Positions 18,598 through 29,609 of a stretch of 64,000 nucleotides of DNA are shown piece by piece. The translations under genes were made by a program, and so were the position numbers. The stretch is from Ciona intestinalis (taxonomy: Eukaryota > Chordata > Ascidiacea > Phlebobranchia > Cionidae), in assembly GCF_000224145.3 (NCBI RefSeq), contig NC_020172.2, positions 1,602,511-1,666,510 of the forward strand, in the 5' to 3' direction. Every line of letters begins with the position of its first letter. The first letter of the stretch is position 1. A model generated the notes under the pieces. It made no database searches. It was not told the origin of the DNA and saw only the letters and a list, made by a program, of their open reading frames with translations.

Positions 18598-21500
18598 TCA
18601 GATTAACGGAGTGCCAGAAAACAAACACTCCATCGACAGAAGTTCTTTGATCCATTCAGGATCATTTATTTCGCATTTCTTTCCAAATAGTGATGAACAT
18701 GAAGATTTTCGTTTCTTGTAGGTTTGCAATGGACTAAACGTAATACAACATGCTGGCCACCTGCAAAAATCTCAATACATAAATAAATAAAAGCAAAAAT
18801 TTCCAGAGCAATATAAAAAATACGAGTTACCTTGAACCATCTTCAGAGAAAAATGTCAAACCATCCAAACATAAGGCTAAGTCTTGACCAGTAATCAAGC
18901 AAACAGGGCAAGTTGGTAGCATGAGATATGCAGGCAGGGATTTAGCTTGGTAGATAACATTTCTGCTCTGTAAGCTAAGTTTTGACTTATTGCTTTCCAA
19001 CCATTTAACAAGCTGAACAACTGGAACCATGGAATCTAATGGAACACCATTTTCACACCAGAGCTGAAATTGAAAATTTAAAATATTTTAAAAGTTACAA
19101 AAAGTTACATAAAACCAATTAGTTAAATAAAATAATTTAATTATTTATTTATTACCTTGATTACTTTGAGCATTTGACTAACGATAAGCAATAATTCAAC
19201 CTCTTTAATTTTCTCTTCCAGAAGCTTGGTGTTCGGATCTGTATTCTCATTCTGTCTATAAGGACTAGGTGTTTGACATGAATTGATATACGAGTACTTT
19301 ATCTGTAGAAGATGCCACCTGAACAAAATGTTGTAGCAATGTAATATAACAATTATTTTAAGAATACCCATTTTATCGAAAATGGAATTGAAGCATACTC
19401 CTACTCAAATAACTATTATCAAATAACATTTACATTTTTACATGACTACAAATGTAAACATATTGATAAATTACATGTTTTGCCTTTTCTTTATATCTAT
19501 AGGCTATCCTGTCTTTTCGTTTAAATTATTTCTAAATCTTTCCTACCACAATCAAAGAGACAAATAAAAGTTGTTATTTTTAATATTTCTATCATTATTA
19601 TAATATTATTATAATGTTATTTTGTTGATAACTGACTCAACGTTTTTATTCACTTGGTTTTACACTTTTTTAATTACTGCAACATCCAAGACAAAATTAC
19701 GAAAACGTATTATTAATAAATAGTTACCTGAGTTGTAATTTAACAGTTTCATCTTGATAGTTATTTGGTGCAATGGTTAAAAATTCTTCAAGAACTGTTT
19801 CCAGATTTTGATTTACAAAATAATGTTGTCTTATTATTTCAATGACATCAAGGAAGTGATAACACACGTTTAAGCTGTTTTGTTCAAACGCGGCAGATTG
19901 CAACGTCACGGCTGCCTGAGATAAATATAACTATCACTATTTTGACCAATTATTACATAAATAGTACACGCATATTACAAAACAACACATAACACATTAC
20001 AAAGTGCAGTTGCTTTAACAAAATAAATGTTTCATTGAAAATAAATTGTTTATTCTTGCGTGGCAGAGTATTAATATTGGTTATGTAACATTATATGTTT
20101 TATTAATTCACCCCGCGCTAGCTTTCAAGTTACCATATATGTAAATTTGTCTGCAAACATTATTACTTTTTAAAGCTACACATAGGCGCGCTTTCCACGA
20201 TACCAGACAATGGCTGAACTATGTTTTAAAAGTAATGTTTTCATACACAGCATATAAATAATAGTTGTTAGTACACATACTGGGAATTGTCCATTTAAGA
20301 AGATGCATATTACCTAATAAATAAATAAAAAAAATTAATTTGCTTATTATCTGCCACTTACATTGTATGGTGTGCTGTTGCGTTTAAAAGACAGGAATGC
20401 AACATTGTTGACTTGTATGCTTGAAATGATGATTGGTTTAGATGTAACAACAGCAATGAATGCAGCGTTTGGTGAAACAGCAATACCATGCATCATGGAA
20501 GGGGAAATACTTTTGTATGCACCGATGTCTAAATATTATATCGAAAATAAAGTACGTAACATACAAAAAACTAGGGGAAAAGTTCAACGTCATTGTATTA
20601 ATATAATATATACTGTTTGTTTAAAAAAACATTTATTTTTTTAAGTTCACAACCAATACCAATACTTTAGATCTATCAAAATAAATAGTGTACAAATTAA
20701 TACAACTTTCTTACCAGATGAAGTGCCTAAGATTTCCTTATTTAACTTAATATTCTCATCATCCAAAACCACATCTAACTTGACCATAGTACCATCACCA
20801 CTGCATGTATACCAGCCGTGGGTTGTGCCATGTTTTACAACAGACATGCCTGTTATTGGCATGATGTGTGCATCCTGTTTGGAATAAATGTAAAAATAAC
20901 AAATTATGTTTTTTTGTTACAATTGTAAACTGCAGTATGCTGCATCATTGATCATTCACTTATTAGTGTTTGTGTTCCCATGGCAGGACATCTTAACAGG
21001 TTATAACTAAATTAGGATTTCCCTCTTGAACATTATACATTTGGTTTACATATAAACTACATTAGCTGCAGTTTCATTTGCAATACAAGAAACAATATAA
21101 GAAATATTTAACAGTTAGCACAAAGTTTACGGGCTCGCAGCTTTGCTACCATATGTGTCCTTAGGCAAGACATTTACTGACAATTGCTGCAACCCATTGG
21201 GCCCCTTATAGGGCAAAATAGTCGGCCATTCATTACAAAAATAACAACAACAAAAAATCCACCAAGAATTTATTATTCACAGAGTTACATATGTTGCAAC
21301 TCATAAGCAGGCACAAGGTGTGTTATAACAACTATCCTTGGCCTTTGGCGCATAAGCACAAAAAAGTTGCAAAAATTGCCAACTAAATACTTACAAGGTT
21401 AGTTACTTGAGCACAAACTTCTAAATTAGCATTAAGTTTCATGGCAATGAGAATCTGGGATTTGGCAGCAAGTAACATTGAACACCCAACCTCAATGTCT

Positions 21501-23696
21501 ATAAACTGGAAGTGCCTTGAAAAAAAAAAACTAAATAATTTACATGAAATATTCCAATGATGACCATATAGAGGCAATTATTGGTAATTAGTACTGTATT
21601 TCTTTGCCATTAAAAAATCTTTTAAAATTGGTTAATTTCTAAAAGCAATTTTTTTTAAATTGCATTAAGATAGAAGGTTTACCCTTAATTAAGATAAATT
21701 TGTCCAATATTTAACCTGGTCTTTATTCAAAGTTTAAAGTAAAATTACCTAGCTATTAGATTGTCTTTTTCGCCCCAAATTTCCCGTTCCAACTTCAAAG
21801 TTATACTGTCGTCCTTAATTTTAAATCGACATACAGATATTTGGCCTTGCAATGAAGAAATACATAATGAGCAGTTGTCACTCGTTTTGGTTCTATTTCT
21901 CTCTAAAAAAATGTATTATATTGATAAAATATAATAACGCCAAAAATTTAAATCATAATATAGCCTAAAAAATTGGATGGTAAATATATAGATATATCTG
22001 AAAAATTACCTGCATAACGGCACCACTTTATTTCTGCAATATCACGATAGCTACACTGAAAGACATAAACAATGTTCAAGTTTGGTTTTTCAAAATCAGG
22101 CACAACACATCTCCATATAACAACAAAGCCAGCTCTGGTTGATGTCGCAAAATAAACTTCCTTGGTTTCATCATTAGCATCAAACCTGGTGTACACATCA
22201 GACCAGTCCATGCAAGCAATTGAAGCAGCATATTTTTGCTCTATCAGTTTTTCCAACTTTGTTAAAGTAGAATCCATTTTAAAGCCAGGAAAATACCGCT
22301 TGTTTTCATTTAAATAGGCATGAAGCTGTTCCGATGGACAAATTATTTCTTTCCATTCTGTTTCAGCACCAGTGGAAACTTTGTATAGAATCGCACACCT
22401 GGATATGTAACATTCAATGAATGGTGGTGACAGGTGGAATAAACCATTAATCTCAATTGTACATAGATAGATGATATTTTGATAAGCTTGGTTATATTTA
22501 ATCTTTAACAATAACATAAAAAAATCGATATAAACCTAATAAAGTAAGATTACTGCCTATATAGTGGGGTGGGGTAAGATGGGTCAGGGTTGTTTCTGTC
22601 CCATCTTGGTAGTAAACAAAGAATATTTACACAGTTATTTATCATATGTCTGTATCCTCTGTAAAAAAACATTGTTAATTGTAACAAAATTAGGAAATAT
22701 GGGATAGAGCTTCTGGTATTCCATCCTACCCCACAATATTATCTATCAAATGTTAACACTTATATATAAGATATAACAATTTAAATAGATCTGGAATAAA
22801 CATAACCTGTTATCAAGCGTGAGGGTGGCAAGGAAGCAATGATTGGTGAACTTTGTGGACATTCTTGGGGAAAATCTAACCATGTCGTATTCATTGTACG
22901 TGCTATCTGTTGCTTGGCTGAGCAAAGGATCAAGTTGAATCTGAAAAAAAATTTGATCACTTTTGAAATTTTCTTTAATAGTACCAGCTAAAAAATTAGA
23001 GCCAGAATGAACTAAGAAGAAATGAACAAGAAGATAATACATTCCATTATTGTGCCATGTAAACCTAATCTATATCTATGCAGATCCCAGCATATTCATG
23101 GATTCAACAAAATTTACACCAGTGAATTTTTCCACTCAAGTTTATATTTAATTTTTTGTTGGTTAAAAAGAGTATAACTTAAATATATAAAATATATTAT
23201 GAGTTTAAAACAATAAACACTGTTATCTGTTACAGTTGTATTTCTACTATAAAATGGAGCTCCTATGATAAAGTACGCCAAATGGCCTGGAATTTTATTC
23301 AGATTTGGATTTTTTGTAGTATGATTTCGTCTAGAAGCGGCCTCTAAAGCTATGATAATTCTTCTACTGTTACCGTACCTTATATATTGAGTAATCAGGA
23401 TATGCAGCAACATTAGAAGATTGGTTGCACAGCGATTCAAATTCACTTAAATAACTTTCAATCCCAACATCATGTTTCACAACGTTTGCCTTTCTTGGAA
23501 TATTTTCAACCGAAAAACTTGTCTCCAATTTCTGACTTTCAGAATACAAACCCATCGAGTAAATAACAACACTCCTTCCAGTTGCCACAGCAACAGTGTA
23601 ACAATCGGACCAGTCTACTACATGGTGACTGACAACTCGGTTTTCCAGCTTGGATTCCCCAAATGTTGCTGACCATGAGTCGGGTGTTACTTCCAT
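18598..23696 (-). CDS. GTF3C4: General transcription factor 3C subunit 4 (TFIIIC90)
   Basis: Subunit of TFIIIC, which recruits RNA polymerase III machinery to tRNA-type promoters in the nucleus. Eleven exons give 729 residues in frame (human about 822): 23379-23696, 22807-22940, 22010-22398, 21749-21902, 21395-21515, 20715-20874, 20362-20528, 19728-19915, 19156-19318, 18831-19063, 18598-18760. WD40-like segments align with the human protein from memory: 'CFLATLTLDNRLCLFQ', 'GWYTCSGDGTMVKL', 'GIAVSPNAAFIAVVTSKP'. The C-terminus has zinc-finger pieces ('LPTCPVCLITGQDLALC', 'WPACCITFSPLQ') and 'DPEWIKELLSMECLFSGTPL', matching the human end except that the second Cys of the last CxxC is Ser. It starts 128 bp after TYW5 ends, with a splice acceptor between (23780-23781). 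A SINE and a MITE occupy introns. Confidence 0.88.
21118..21335 (+). mobile_element. tRNA-SINE family fragment in GTF3C4 intron
   Basis: Carries 'gctaccatatgtgtcctt', 'ggcaagacatttactgacaa', 'cagagttacatatgttgc'. The head is largely missing. A reverse tail fragment lies at about 20090-20165. Confidence 0.6.
22562..22737. mobile_element. MITE copy, GTF3C4 intron
   Basis: Left end 'tagtggggtggggtaagatg' and right end 'ccatcctaccccacaata' face each other. The internal core is diverged from the 193-bp form. Confidence 0.7.
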
Positions 23697-23779
23697 GTTT
23701 AGAATAATTATCGTACAAACTTAAACATGATTTTAACTTATACTATCCTGATGTTTAACAGCATAATGTGCAGCATGAT

Positions 23780-23781
23780 CT
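23780..23781 (-). promoter_or_regulatory. Splice acceptor in the TYW5-GTF3C4 spacer
   Basis: The minus strand reads 'cattttctatttag' here, a pyrimidine-rich acceptor 83 bp before the GTF3C4 ATG and about 44 bp after the TYW5 stop. With no clear AATAAA and no room for a promoter exon, this is a candidate spliced-leader trans-splice site. A similar acceptor ('ctccttgtacag') lies at 24797-24798, just upstream of the TYW5 ATG. Confidence 0.45.
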
Positions 23782-23824
23782 AAATAGAAAATGTGTGCAA
23801 CAATTAATATAAAGTGAAGTGAAA

Positions 23825-24769
23825 TTATAACTTTTCAGTTTTAAAAGATTTTTCTTGTATTCTTGCCACCATTCGCCTGGCGTAAAAATCTTTATAATCT
23901 TCGGGTAGTTCGTCCAGAACTTTTAAAGCTCTGTTTAAAATGTCCATGCTACGTGCTGCTGGTATGAGATCCTTGTTTCCATATGGATCTTTTTTATCGT
24001 ACATTTCAGATTGCAGATTTTTCCAGAATACATTAACTGCCACCCCAAACTCAAGAGCTACAACATTATGAAACCACAAAGCAGGAATAAATAAAACATC
24101 CCCTGCTTCTAAAACGCATTCAAAACGTACGGCTTGTACAAATTTAGGAAACTTTTTTATGTCAGGGTTATCAATATCTGTCACCAAAGACTTATCACCT
24201 TGGAGATACAAATGCAGCGCATCTGAAGGTGCAAATAACACAACTCTCTTACGGCCATTTACTTGTATGAGTAAGTTGTCCATAACATCGTAGTGAGTCC
24301 AAAGTTGCATCCCAGCAGATGCTATTCGAAACACACTGGAGAAGAATGACTGAGGTGGGAAAAACTCTGGTATTCTAATATCGTCTTTAATTTGTTGGAA
24401 TTGTTCTGTAATATTTGATGCATCTTTTCTCACATTTTCGCCAAGTGAACGAAAATAATAATATTCATTTTTAGTTAAAAAATATTCTGTGTGATTTCTT
24501 TCAGCTGCTCTTTTTACAACTTCACTGAAAGGTAGTTTACGGTAGAGATAGTTTTTATTGATAAAATCCATCTGGGGTGTTTCACTCACATGTATAACAC
24601 ACTCTACTTTACCCCCAACATTGGATAAATACTCAGCTGTCCACTTGGTTGAACATTCTCCAATATCTAATCCTTTTAACACACATGGTCTTCTTTTACT
24701 TTGGACTTTTTCAACAAAATTAGACTCGTCCACATTGTATGCAACATTAACTTGTACCGATTTTTGCAT
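23825..24769 (-). CDS. TYW5: tRNA wybutosine-synthesizing protein 5 (JmjC hydroxylase)
   Basis: Fe(II)/2-oxoglutarate-dependent hydroxylase that makes hydroxywybutosine beside the anticodon of tRNA-Phe. It is a single exon of 314 codons against about 315 in human. The cupin core is intact: '[14 protein letters not shown]' supplies the His and Asp iron ligands, 'RKRVVLF' the following strand, and '[11 protein letters not shown]' the second His. '[20 protein letters not shown]' near the N-terminus and '[10 protein letters not shown]' near the end also match the family. It lies 128 bp upstream of GTF3C4 on the same strand, which suggests one dicistronic unit whose two products both serve tRNA production. 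The absence of introns is unusual among its neighbours. Confidence 0.92.
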   Translation of the reverse strand: MQKSVQVNVAYNVDESNFVEKVQSKRRPCVLKGLDIGECSTKWTAEYLSNVGGKVECVIHVSETPQMDFINKNYLYRKLPFSEVVKRAAERNHTEYFLTKNEYYYFRSLGENVRKDASNITEQFQQIKDDIRIPEFFPPQSFFSSVFRIASAGMQLWTHYDVMDNLLIQVNGRKRVVLFAPSDALHLYLQGDKSLVTDIDNPDIKKFPKFVQAVRFECVLEAGDVLFIPALWFHNVVALEFGVAVNVFWKNLQSEMYDKKDPYGNKDLIPAARSMDILNRALKVLDELPEDYKDFYARRMVARIQEKSFKTEKL

Positions 24770-25296
24770 TATTCCTTTAAAACATATACCAAGTCACTGT
24801 ACAAGGAGAAAATGAAATAAATTAAAACACACCAGCCAAACCACAGAACTTAAGATCTAAGACAAATATTTGACAAATTTCATAAACAATGTTGTGTCTA
24901 ATTCTACCATAAGAATGTAAACATAGACTGGTTTGTGTTATTAGTTTATAAATATCAAGATGTGTCCCAAAAACCTAAACAGAATGCAATAAAAATTACA
25001 ATGAAAAATGAATGGCTGACCGTGACCAATGCAAACACACAAATGTTTTCAAAAAAGACAAAGCATAAGAACAGGAATATTGATTTACAACTAACCTCAA
25101 AAAAACAAAAATTCGCACAATTTTAGTTTGCATGCAATAAAATGGGAAGTTTAATTTAATTCAAGAAGTAAAATGTTTGTTTAAACAAATATCTTGCAAA
25201 CTGTTGTAAGAGTGCTGTAGTTAAACAAAGAGACACTGAGGCAAACAAATCTACATTTTTATTTAACACATGAAAAATGAGAGATAATAAAAAGTT
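24770..25296. other. Spacer between ISCU and TYW5
   Basis: AT-rich, with the ISCU 3' end (TTTATT on + at 25258-25263, an AATAAA on the minus strand) and the TYW5 leader. No gene was recognised; the short plus frame at 24935-25126 is low-complexity. Confidence 0.5.
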
Positions 25297-25764
25297 TCAA
25301 TTCTTCGATTCACTCTTTATCTTGTAATCCTTTATTGCGGCTTTGATGGCATCCTCTGCTAACATGGAGCAGTGTAACTTGACAGGTGGTAGAGACAGTT
25401 CCTTTGCAATCTGTGTGTTTTTGATGGTCGCAGCCTCAGAGACCGACTTTCCTTTTATCCACTCGGTGGCCAGTGAGCTCGAAGCGATTGCAGATCCACA
25501 TCCGAAGGTTTTGAACTTTGCGTCAACAATTTTTCCGGAATCATCCACCTCAATTTGAAGCCTCATAACATCACCACATGCTGGTGCTCCAACCAACCCA
25601 GTCCCAACAGAACTTGACTTTTTATCAAGTGTCCCAACATTTCTTGGGTTTTCATAATGGTCAATCACTTTTTCATGGTAAGCTCTGAAAGCTGTTACAT
25701 TTGTGGTGGGTGAAGCAAACTTGGAAGCAATGCTTCTTTGAACAATATGACGCAGGGAATGCAT
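25297..25764 (-). CDS. ISCU: Iron-sulfur cluster scaffold protein ISCU
   Basis: Mitochondrial scaffold on which NFS1 sulfur and iron are built into 2Fe-2S clusters. Single exon of 155 residues (human 167). Residues 1-30 are Arg/Ser-rich and lack acids until 'YHEKVIDHYENPRNVGTLDK', as in a mitochondrial presequence before the IscU core. The three cluster ligands are present in 'GAPACGDVM', 'TFGCGSAIASSS' and 'VKLHCSMLAEDAI', and the HSPA9-binding 'LPPVK' is intact. The catalytic Asp in 'PACGD' is also kept. It is on the same strand as TYW5 but 527 bp away with its own polyA motif, so it is likely a separate transcription unit. Confidence 0.95.
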   Translation of the reverse strand: MHSLRHIVQRSIASKFASPTTNVTAFRAYHEKVIDHYENPRNVGTLDKKSSSVGTGLVGAPACGDVMRLQIEVDDSGKIVDAKFKTFGCGSAIASSSLATEWIKGKSVSEAATIKNTQIAKELSLPPVKLHCSMLAEDAIKAAIKDYKIKSESKN

Positions 25765-26428
25765 GACTTGTTATGTTACAATACAAACACTCAATTGTTA
25801 TATAATAACTTTGCTTTTAAAAAAACTAATCTGCAGAAAGTTTTGTTTTTAACGCTTTTGTTTAATTTTATTACCAACTATATATTTTCCACAATACACA
25901 ATTTGCCAAAGCTTTTAACGTTCTAATATAAACTAAACAGCCGTCGCCCCATCGTTCTTGCGCCTAATAATGGTGGCCTACTTTGCAAGAGTGCATGAAA
26001 CACATTTAATTACGACATATTATTACGCTTAGTCATGTCAATACGATTACCACGTGACGACATGTTTGTTTGTGACGAATCAAAAATCTAAACTCTTGAA
26101 CTCCATCTAGCGATAACTGTTTTAATAATTTTAACGAATAAAGAATAAATGTAATTCGTTTACAACCTCAAGACAATTTTTATAATATAACTTGATTATC
26201 TCTTCCACAACAGTAGAAAATAACATATCATTTAAACGACGAAAAGGGAATCAACGATAAAACACGCAATAGAATAAAAGGTGTGGGAAAGTGCGTCAGT
26301 TAAAAAACTATTGAAACGAAAAAGGAATTATTAAGATTTCGAAAATAGAATGTTATATAAAAACGCGGTCCGTATATAACACATAAACAAGTGGCACAAA
26401 AAAGAGTAAATATGGAATAAAATTACAG
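25765..26428. other. Intergenic region, no gene seen
   Basis: Presumed ISCU promoter and the 3' end of the first cystine-knot gene. No repeat copy was clearly recognised. Confidence 0.45.
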
Positions 26429-28132
26429 TTAACTCAGCGAGGCTGCTTGTGGTCTTGGCGCCCGTAAAGCACAATCGATAGGAATTTTTATTGGCCTATG
26501 AAGAACGATGTTTGAATTAGCTTTTGTCACCGCTTCGAAATAAACAACGTAGGTAACCTCGCATACCAACCCCATATACCCCGATGCAGTGCAAGGACGA
26601 ATGGCAAATGTTTGGTACCCCCGGTCTGAAACAAGTTTTAGTTAAAAAATTTCGGTTACTAATATTGTTGGTTAATTAACTCGTATACTAACTTGGACGG
26701 TAAATCTCAAGTGCTTCACCAGTGTTTGCGTCTCTCCCGGTTTGTACGGGTACAGGAGAAGAAAATCTCTCTGAACATGGATTGTAGGTGACTGTGCTTG
26801 ATCTTTTTTGTCGGATTTTTACTTCAGCTGATCTTTTTATCCTGCTTATTATCCCCTTCCCGAATTGAGTCTGCCGAACGATGTTGCGTAAGTCTAGTGA
26901 AAATAAAAAAAATGGTTGACATTACAAAAACACATTAAGCAGCACATCAACAACCCTGCTAAGTTTGCTATTAAGATACATATATATGTTGCGCGTATGG
27001 TATTGTAACTTACCATGACTGGAAGTTACTGCAACATCGGCTGATTCCACTCTCTTCCAGTAGTTGAAATCATGGCGCATGTATTTGTCCGACAGTGAAC
27101 GCAAAAGAATTTGATTGGTCCGCAAAAGGCGGCAGGACTTAATTGATCTATATGGTTTAATCTTGCAAACAGACTTCGGGATTGTTTGGTAATACTGTAG
27201 ATACAAGAGTTTTTTAACATTTAGAAGCTTTTAGTCGATAATGCCAGTCTCTATAATAGGTGAATGAAAATAGTTTTTCTTCGCATGGCGGGGCAAAGTC
27301 AGACGTAAAACTTATATTTCGTATAGTTTTGTTCGGTATGGCTGACAACTTGGACAACTCATACGCCTACAATGTGGAGCCATCAAGCCTTAAAACTGTA
27401 AACATATTTAGCACATTTCATACTTAATCAAACATAATGTAGTCCTAACCACTCACCGTTCTATCTGCTTGCCGGGAAAGCACCAACGCATACTGGTTTA
27501 AAGACATTGCGCACAAAATCGTGGGAAAGTAGCCAAACCACATAATAAAATTTGAGCACTGAAAGACAACGTATTACCAAGTTACCGCTATACTCAATAT
27601 TTTGCAATACGGTTAAGTAAATATGCAAAATAGATAAGCATAGCAAATGATAGATTACTATACGCGAGTAATTATGCAAAATGTAAATACAGCTTATTTG
27701 TATACTTTAAAAAGGGGGCAGTAGTAGCTCTCAATGCAAAGGAGCAATTATGCAAGTATGCAAAATAAGTATACAAATATAAATCTAAGTAAAAATTGTT
27801 TTAATAGCAGTCAGCAAACAATCGTAGTGGAATTTGCATAAGTATACGCGTATAGCCTATATAGCTCGTCGCTGTGGCATGGTGCCGGTTAGCGCGCCTA
27901 TAACAACTGGTCAAAGGAAATGGGTTCGTGGCTCAACACTGCTACCATTGTAGGCGTGTGACCTTTTTATAGTTGTTTAAGTTGTCATTCATTAGGCACG
28001 AAAAGTCACAAGCAACAAAATCACATGTGTATGTGACCATAAACGGGCACGGGTGTATAAAACAGTATATATACACTTATGTTAACGACTGTTGTTTTTA
28101 ATGTTTCAGCTTACCTTGCACATAAACTTCAT
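26429..28132 (-). CDS. Secreted cystine-knot ligand A (neurotrophin/Spaetzle-like)
   Basis: Five exons, 232 residues, in frame: 28115-28132, 27457-27558, 27014-27194, 26693-26893, 26429-26625. A hydrophobic leader spans exons 1-2 ('FIMWFGYFPTILCAMS'). Exon 3 is propeptide with two cysteines and 'YMRHDFNYWKRVES'. Exon 4 carries basic cleavage sites 'RIKR' and 'IRQKR' just before 'TVTYNPCS', where mature neurotrophins begin. The mature part then reads 'GRDANTGEALEI', 'RGYQTFAIRPC', 'LVCEVTYVVYFEAV' and 'RPIKIPIDCALR', which tracks the NGF/Spaetzle strands in order ('KQYFFETKC', 'CTTTHTFVKAL', 'FIRIDTACVC' in NGF, from memory). Only four mature cysteines remain, at the C1, C2, C4 and C5 positions. 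IL-17 was considered and fits poorly. The gene model is firm; the family call is moderate. Confidence 0.7.
27869..28104 (+). mobile_element. tRNA-SINE family copy in intron 1 of ligand A
   Basis: Shows 'gccggttagcgcgcctat', 'gctaccattgtaggcgtgtg', 'ttaagttgtc' and tail 'taaaacag...ttaacgactgttg'. It ends a few bases before the first intron's donor. Confidence 0.65.
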
Positions 28133-29609
28133 TTTATTCCTTATTTATTGTCAGATCAAAAAACTATTTCGTTTGTGTCTATACGAAATAGTAGAAACAA
28201 GAGAGCAACGCGCTAATGAATAAGCACCTAACACTGTAAAATGATTAATGAAGGAGATATGCAAAAACGCATTATACAATTCCGGAACTGTGTGTTGGAT
28301 TGTAAATTTACTATAATAAGGTATCATGAGAACGCGCCCCCGCTTAAACGAAATTATATTTTGATTTCGTTGTGCAATCGTCGTGTACATTCATCTCACA
28401 GTCTTACGCCTATATTTAGTACACAATTTAATCGCTGTTTCAAAGATACGCGGTAGTGGTATTCAGGTAATATAGCGGTTAGCGTCTAGGAAAAGTAACT
28501 GAAATGGCCCGGATTCGTTGCTGGCTCATTGGCATTAATATTGTATGGTTATTAAGAGAGATTTATAAAGGTTAGTATTATACACCTTTATGTTTATACT
28601 TGCGCTGTAACCTAAACGAAGCCAAAAGATATCGATTATAGTATCCCCTTCACAGTTTCAGTGTTAACAGGTTCCTAATATTAAAGAGATTTTTATACAC
28701 TACGATTTGTGTAGCTGTTAATTGTTCACTCTTACTAAATAAACGTCTTTCTTACTAATAAACGTTTCTGTGACTTCCTGGCTCCCTCGCAAGTTGTAGG
28801 CTACTCATATATGATCGCAGTGCTGCTGTATCAGTTTATAAACTACTCTGCTCTACATTTGCATTTTTCGGAAATCTCCTCGTTGCGTATTTTTAAAGGG
28901 GACGATCTGTAAACCAGCTCAAAAACTCAAAAAAGTGACTTTAAACTACGAGTTGAATTTCATCCAACGTTCTGAAAAAGGTCGGCAAGAAATATTTTAA
29001 AACCAACCATATCTTTTGGGTTTTCGTTTATTTAAAGTATGTCGAAAAAAACGTAAAAAAGAGAAAATTTCCTTGCAGCGTATTTTCCAGTTTACTTGTG
29101 GAAAAATGCATGTCGAATATAAATAAAGCAGCTAAATATTTAAATCATCTAAATGATCTAATTATAGTATTCGTTACACCACTGTCAGCTTAAATAAAGT
29201 TTCGTTGTAAAGTGTTAGTTGTAAATTTGCTAAAACGATTCTAAAATGATCACAGAAAGTATAGCTGATAACTACCAAAACACAAAACGGTGGAATGATA
29301 GCTTTGACTTTCTGTAGAGTTAAAGAACTTAATACTGTTGCCTGTTTGCTATAGAGGGCGCCACGCCATAGAGCAAATGTTATGTTAAAAACTGGCAAAT
29401 TCCTGTGGCCGAACCCCAGGCATCTAAGGTTGGTGCCAAAATTGGTACCATGCGAGTGCACAATCAACTTTTCTTTTGAATGTTGACTTTCGGCAATAGA
29501 ATATTTGGTCATGCATGAAAAATATTGTCAAAAACGCTGCCTCGTATCAGGGTAGGTGACAACTTGTGCTGCAGGAAGAAAGGTGAAGCATTTCTGAGCC
29601 CGTGGTTTA
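28133..29609. other. Spacer between the two cystine-knot genes
   Basis: Contains the ligand A upstream region. A block at about 28818-28880 matches the ligand B promoter, including TTTATAAA at 28835-28842. No further gene was recognised; the minus frame 29174-29512 has no family signature. Confidence 0.5.
28835..28842 (-). promoter_or_regulatory. TATA-type box in block shared with ligand B
   Basis: TTTATAAA inside 'tgctgctgtatcagtttata', identical to the block upstream of ligand B at 32038-32057. Here it stands about 700 bp from the ATG, so either sequence was inserted between them or a leader intron exists. Confidence 0.45.

Noticed and set aside
23114-23446. 110-codon minus frame overlapping GTF3C4 exon 1 and intron 1
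   Set aside because: Its first part is a shadow of exon 1 in another frame. The rest lies in the intron with no family signature, and the intron splices cleanly in phase.
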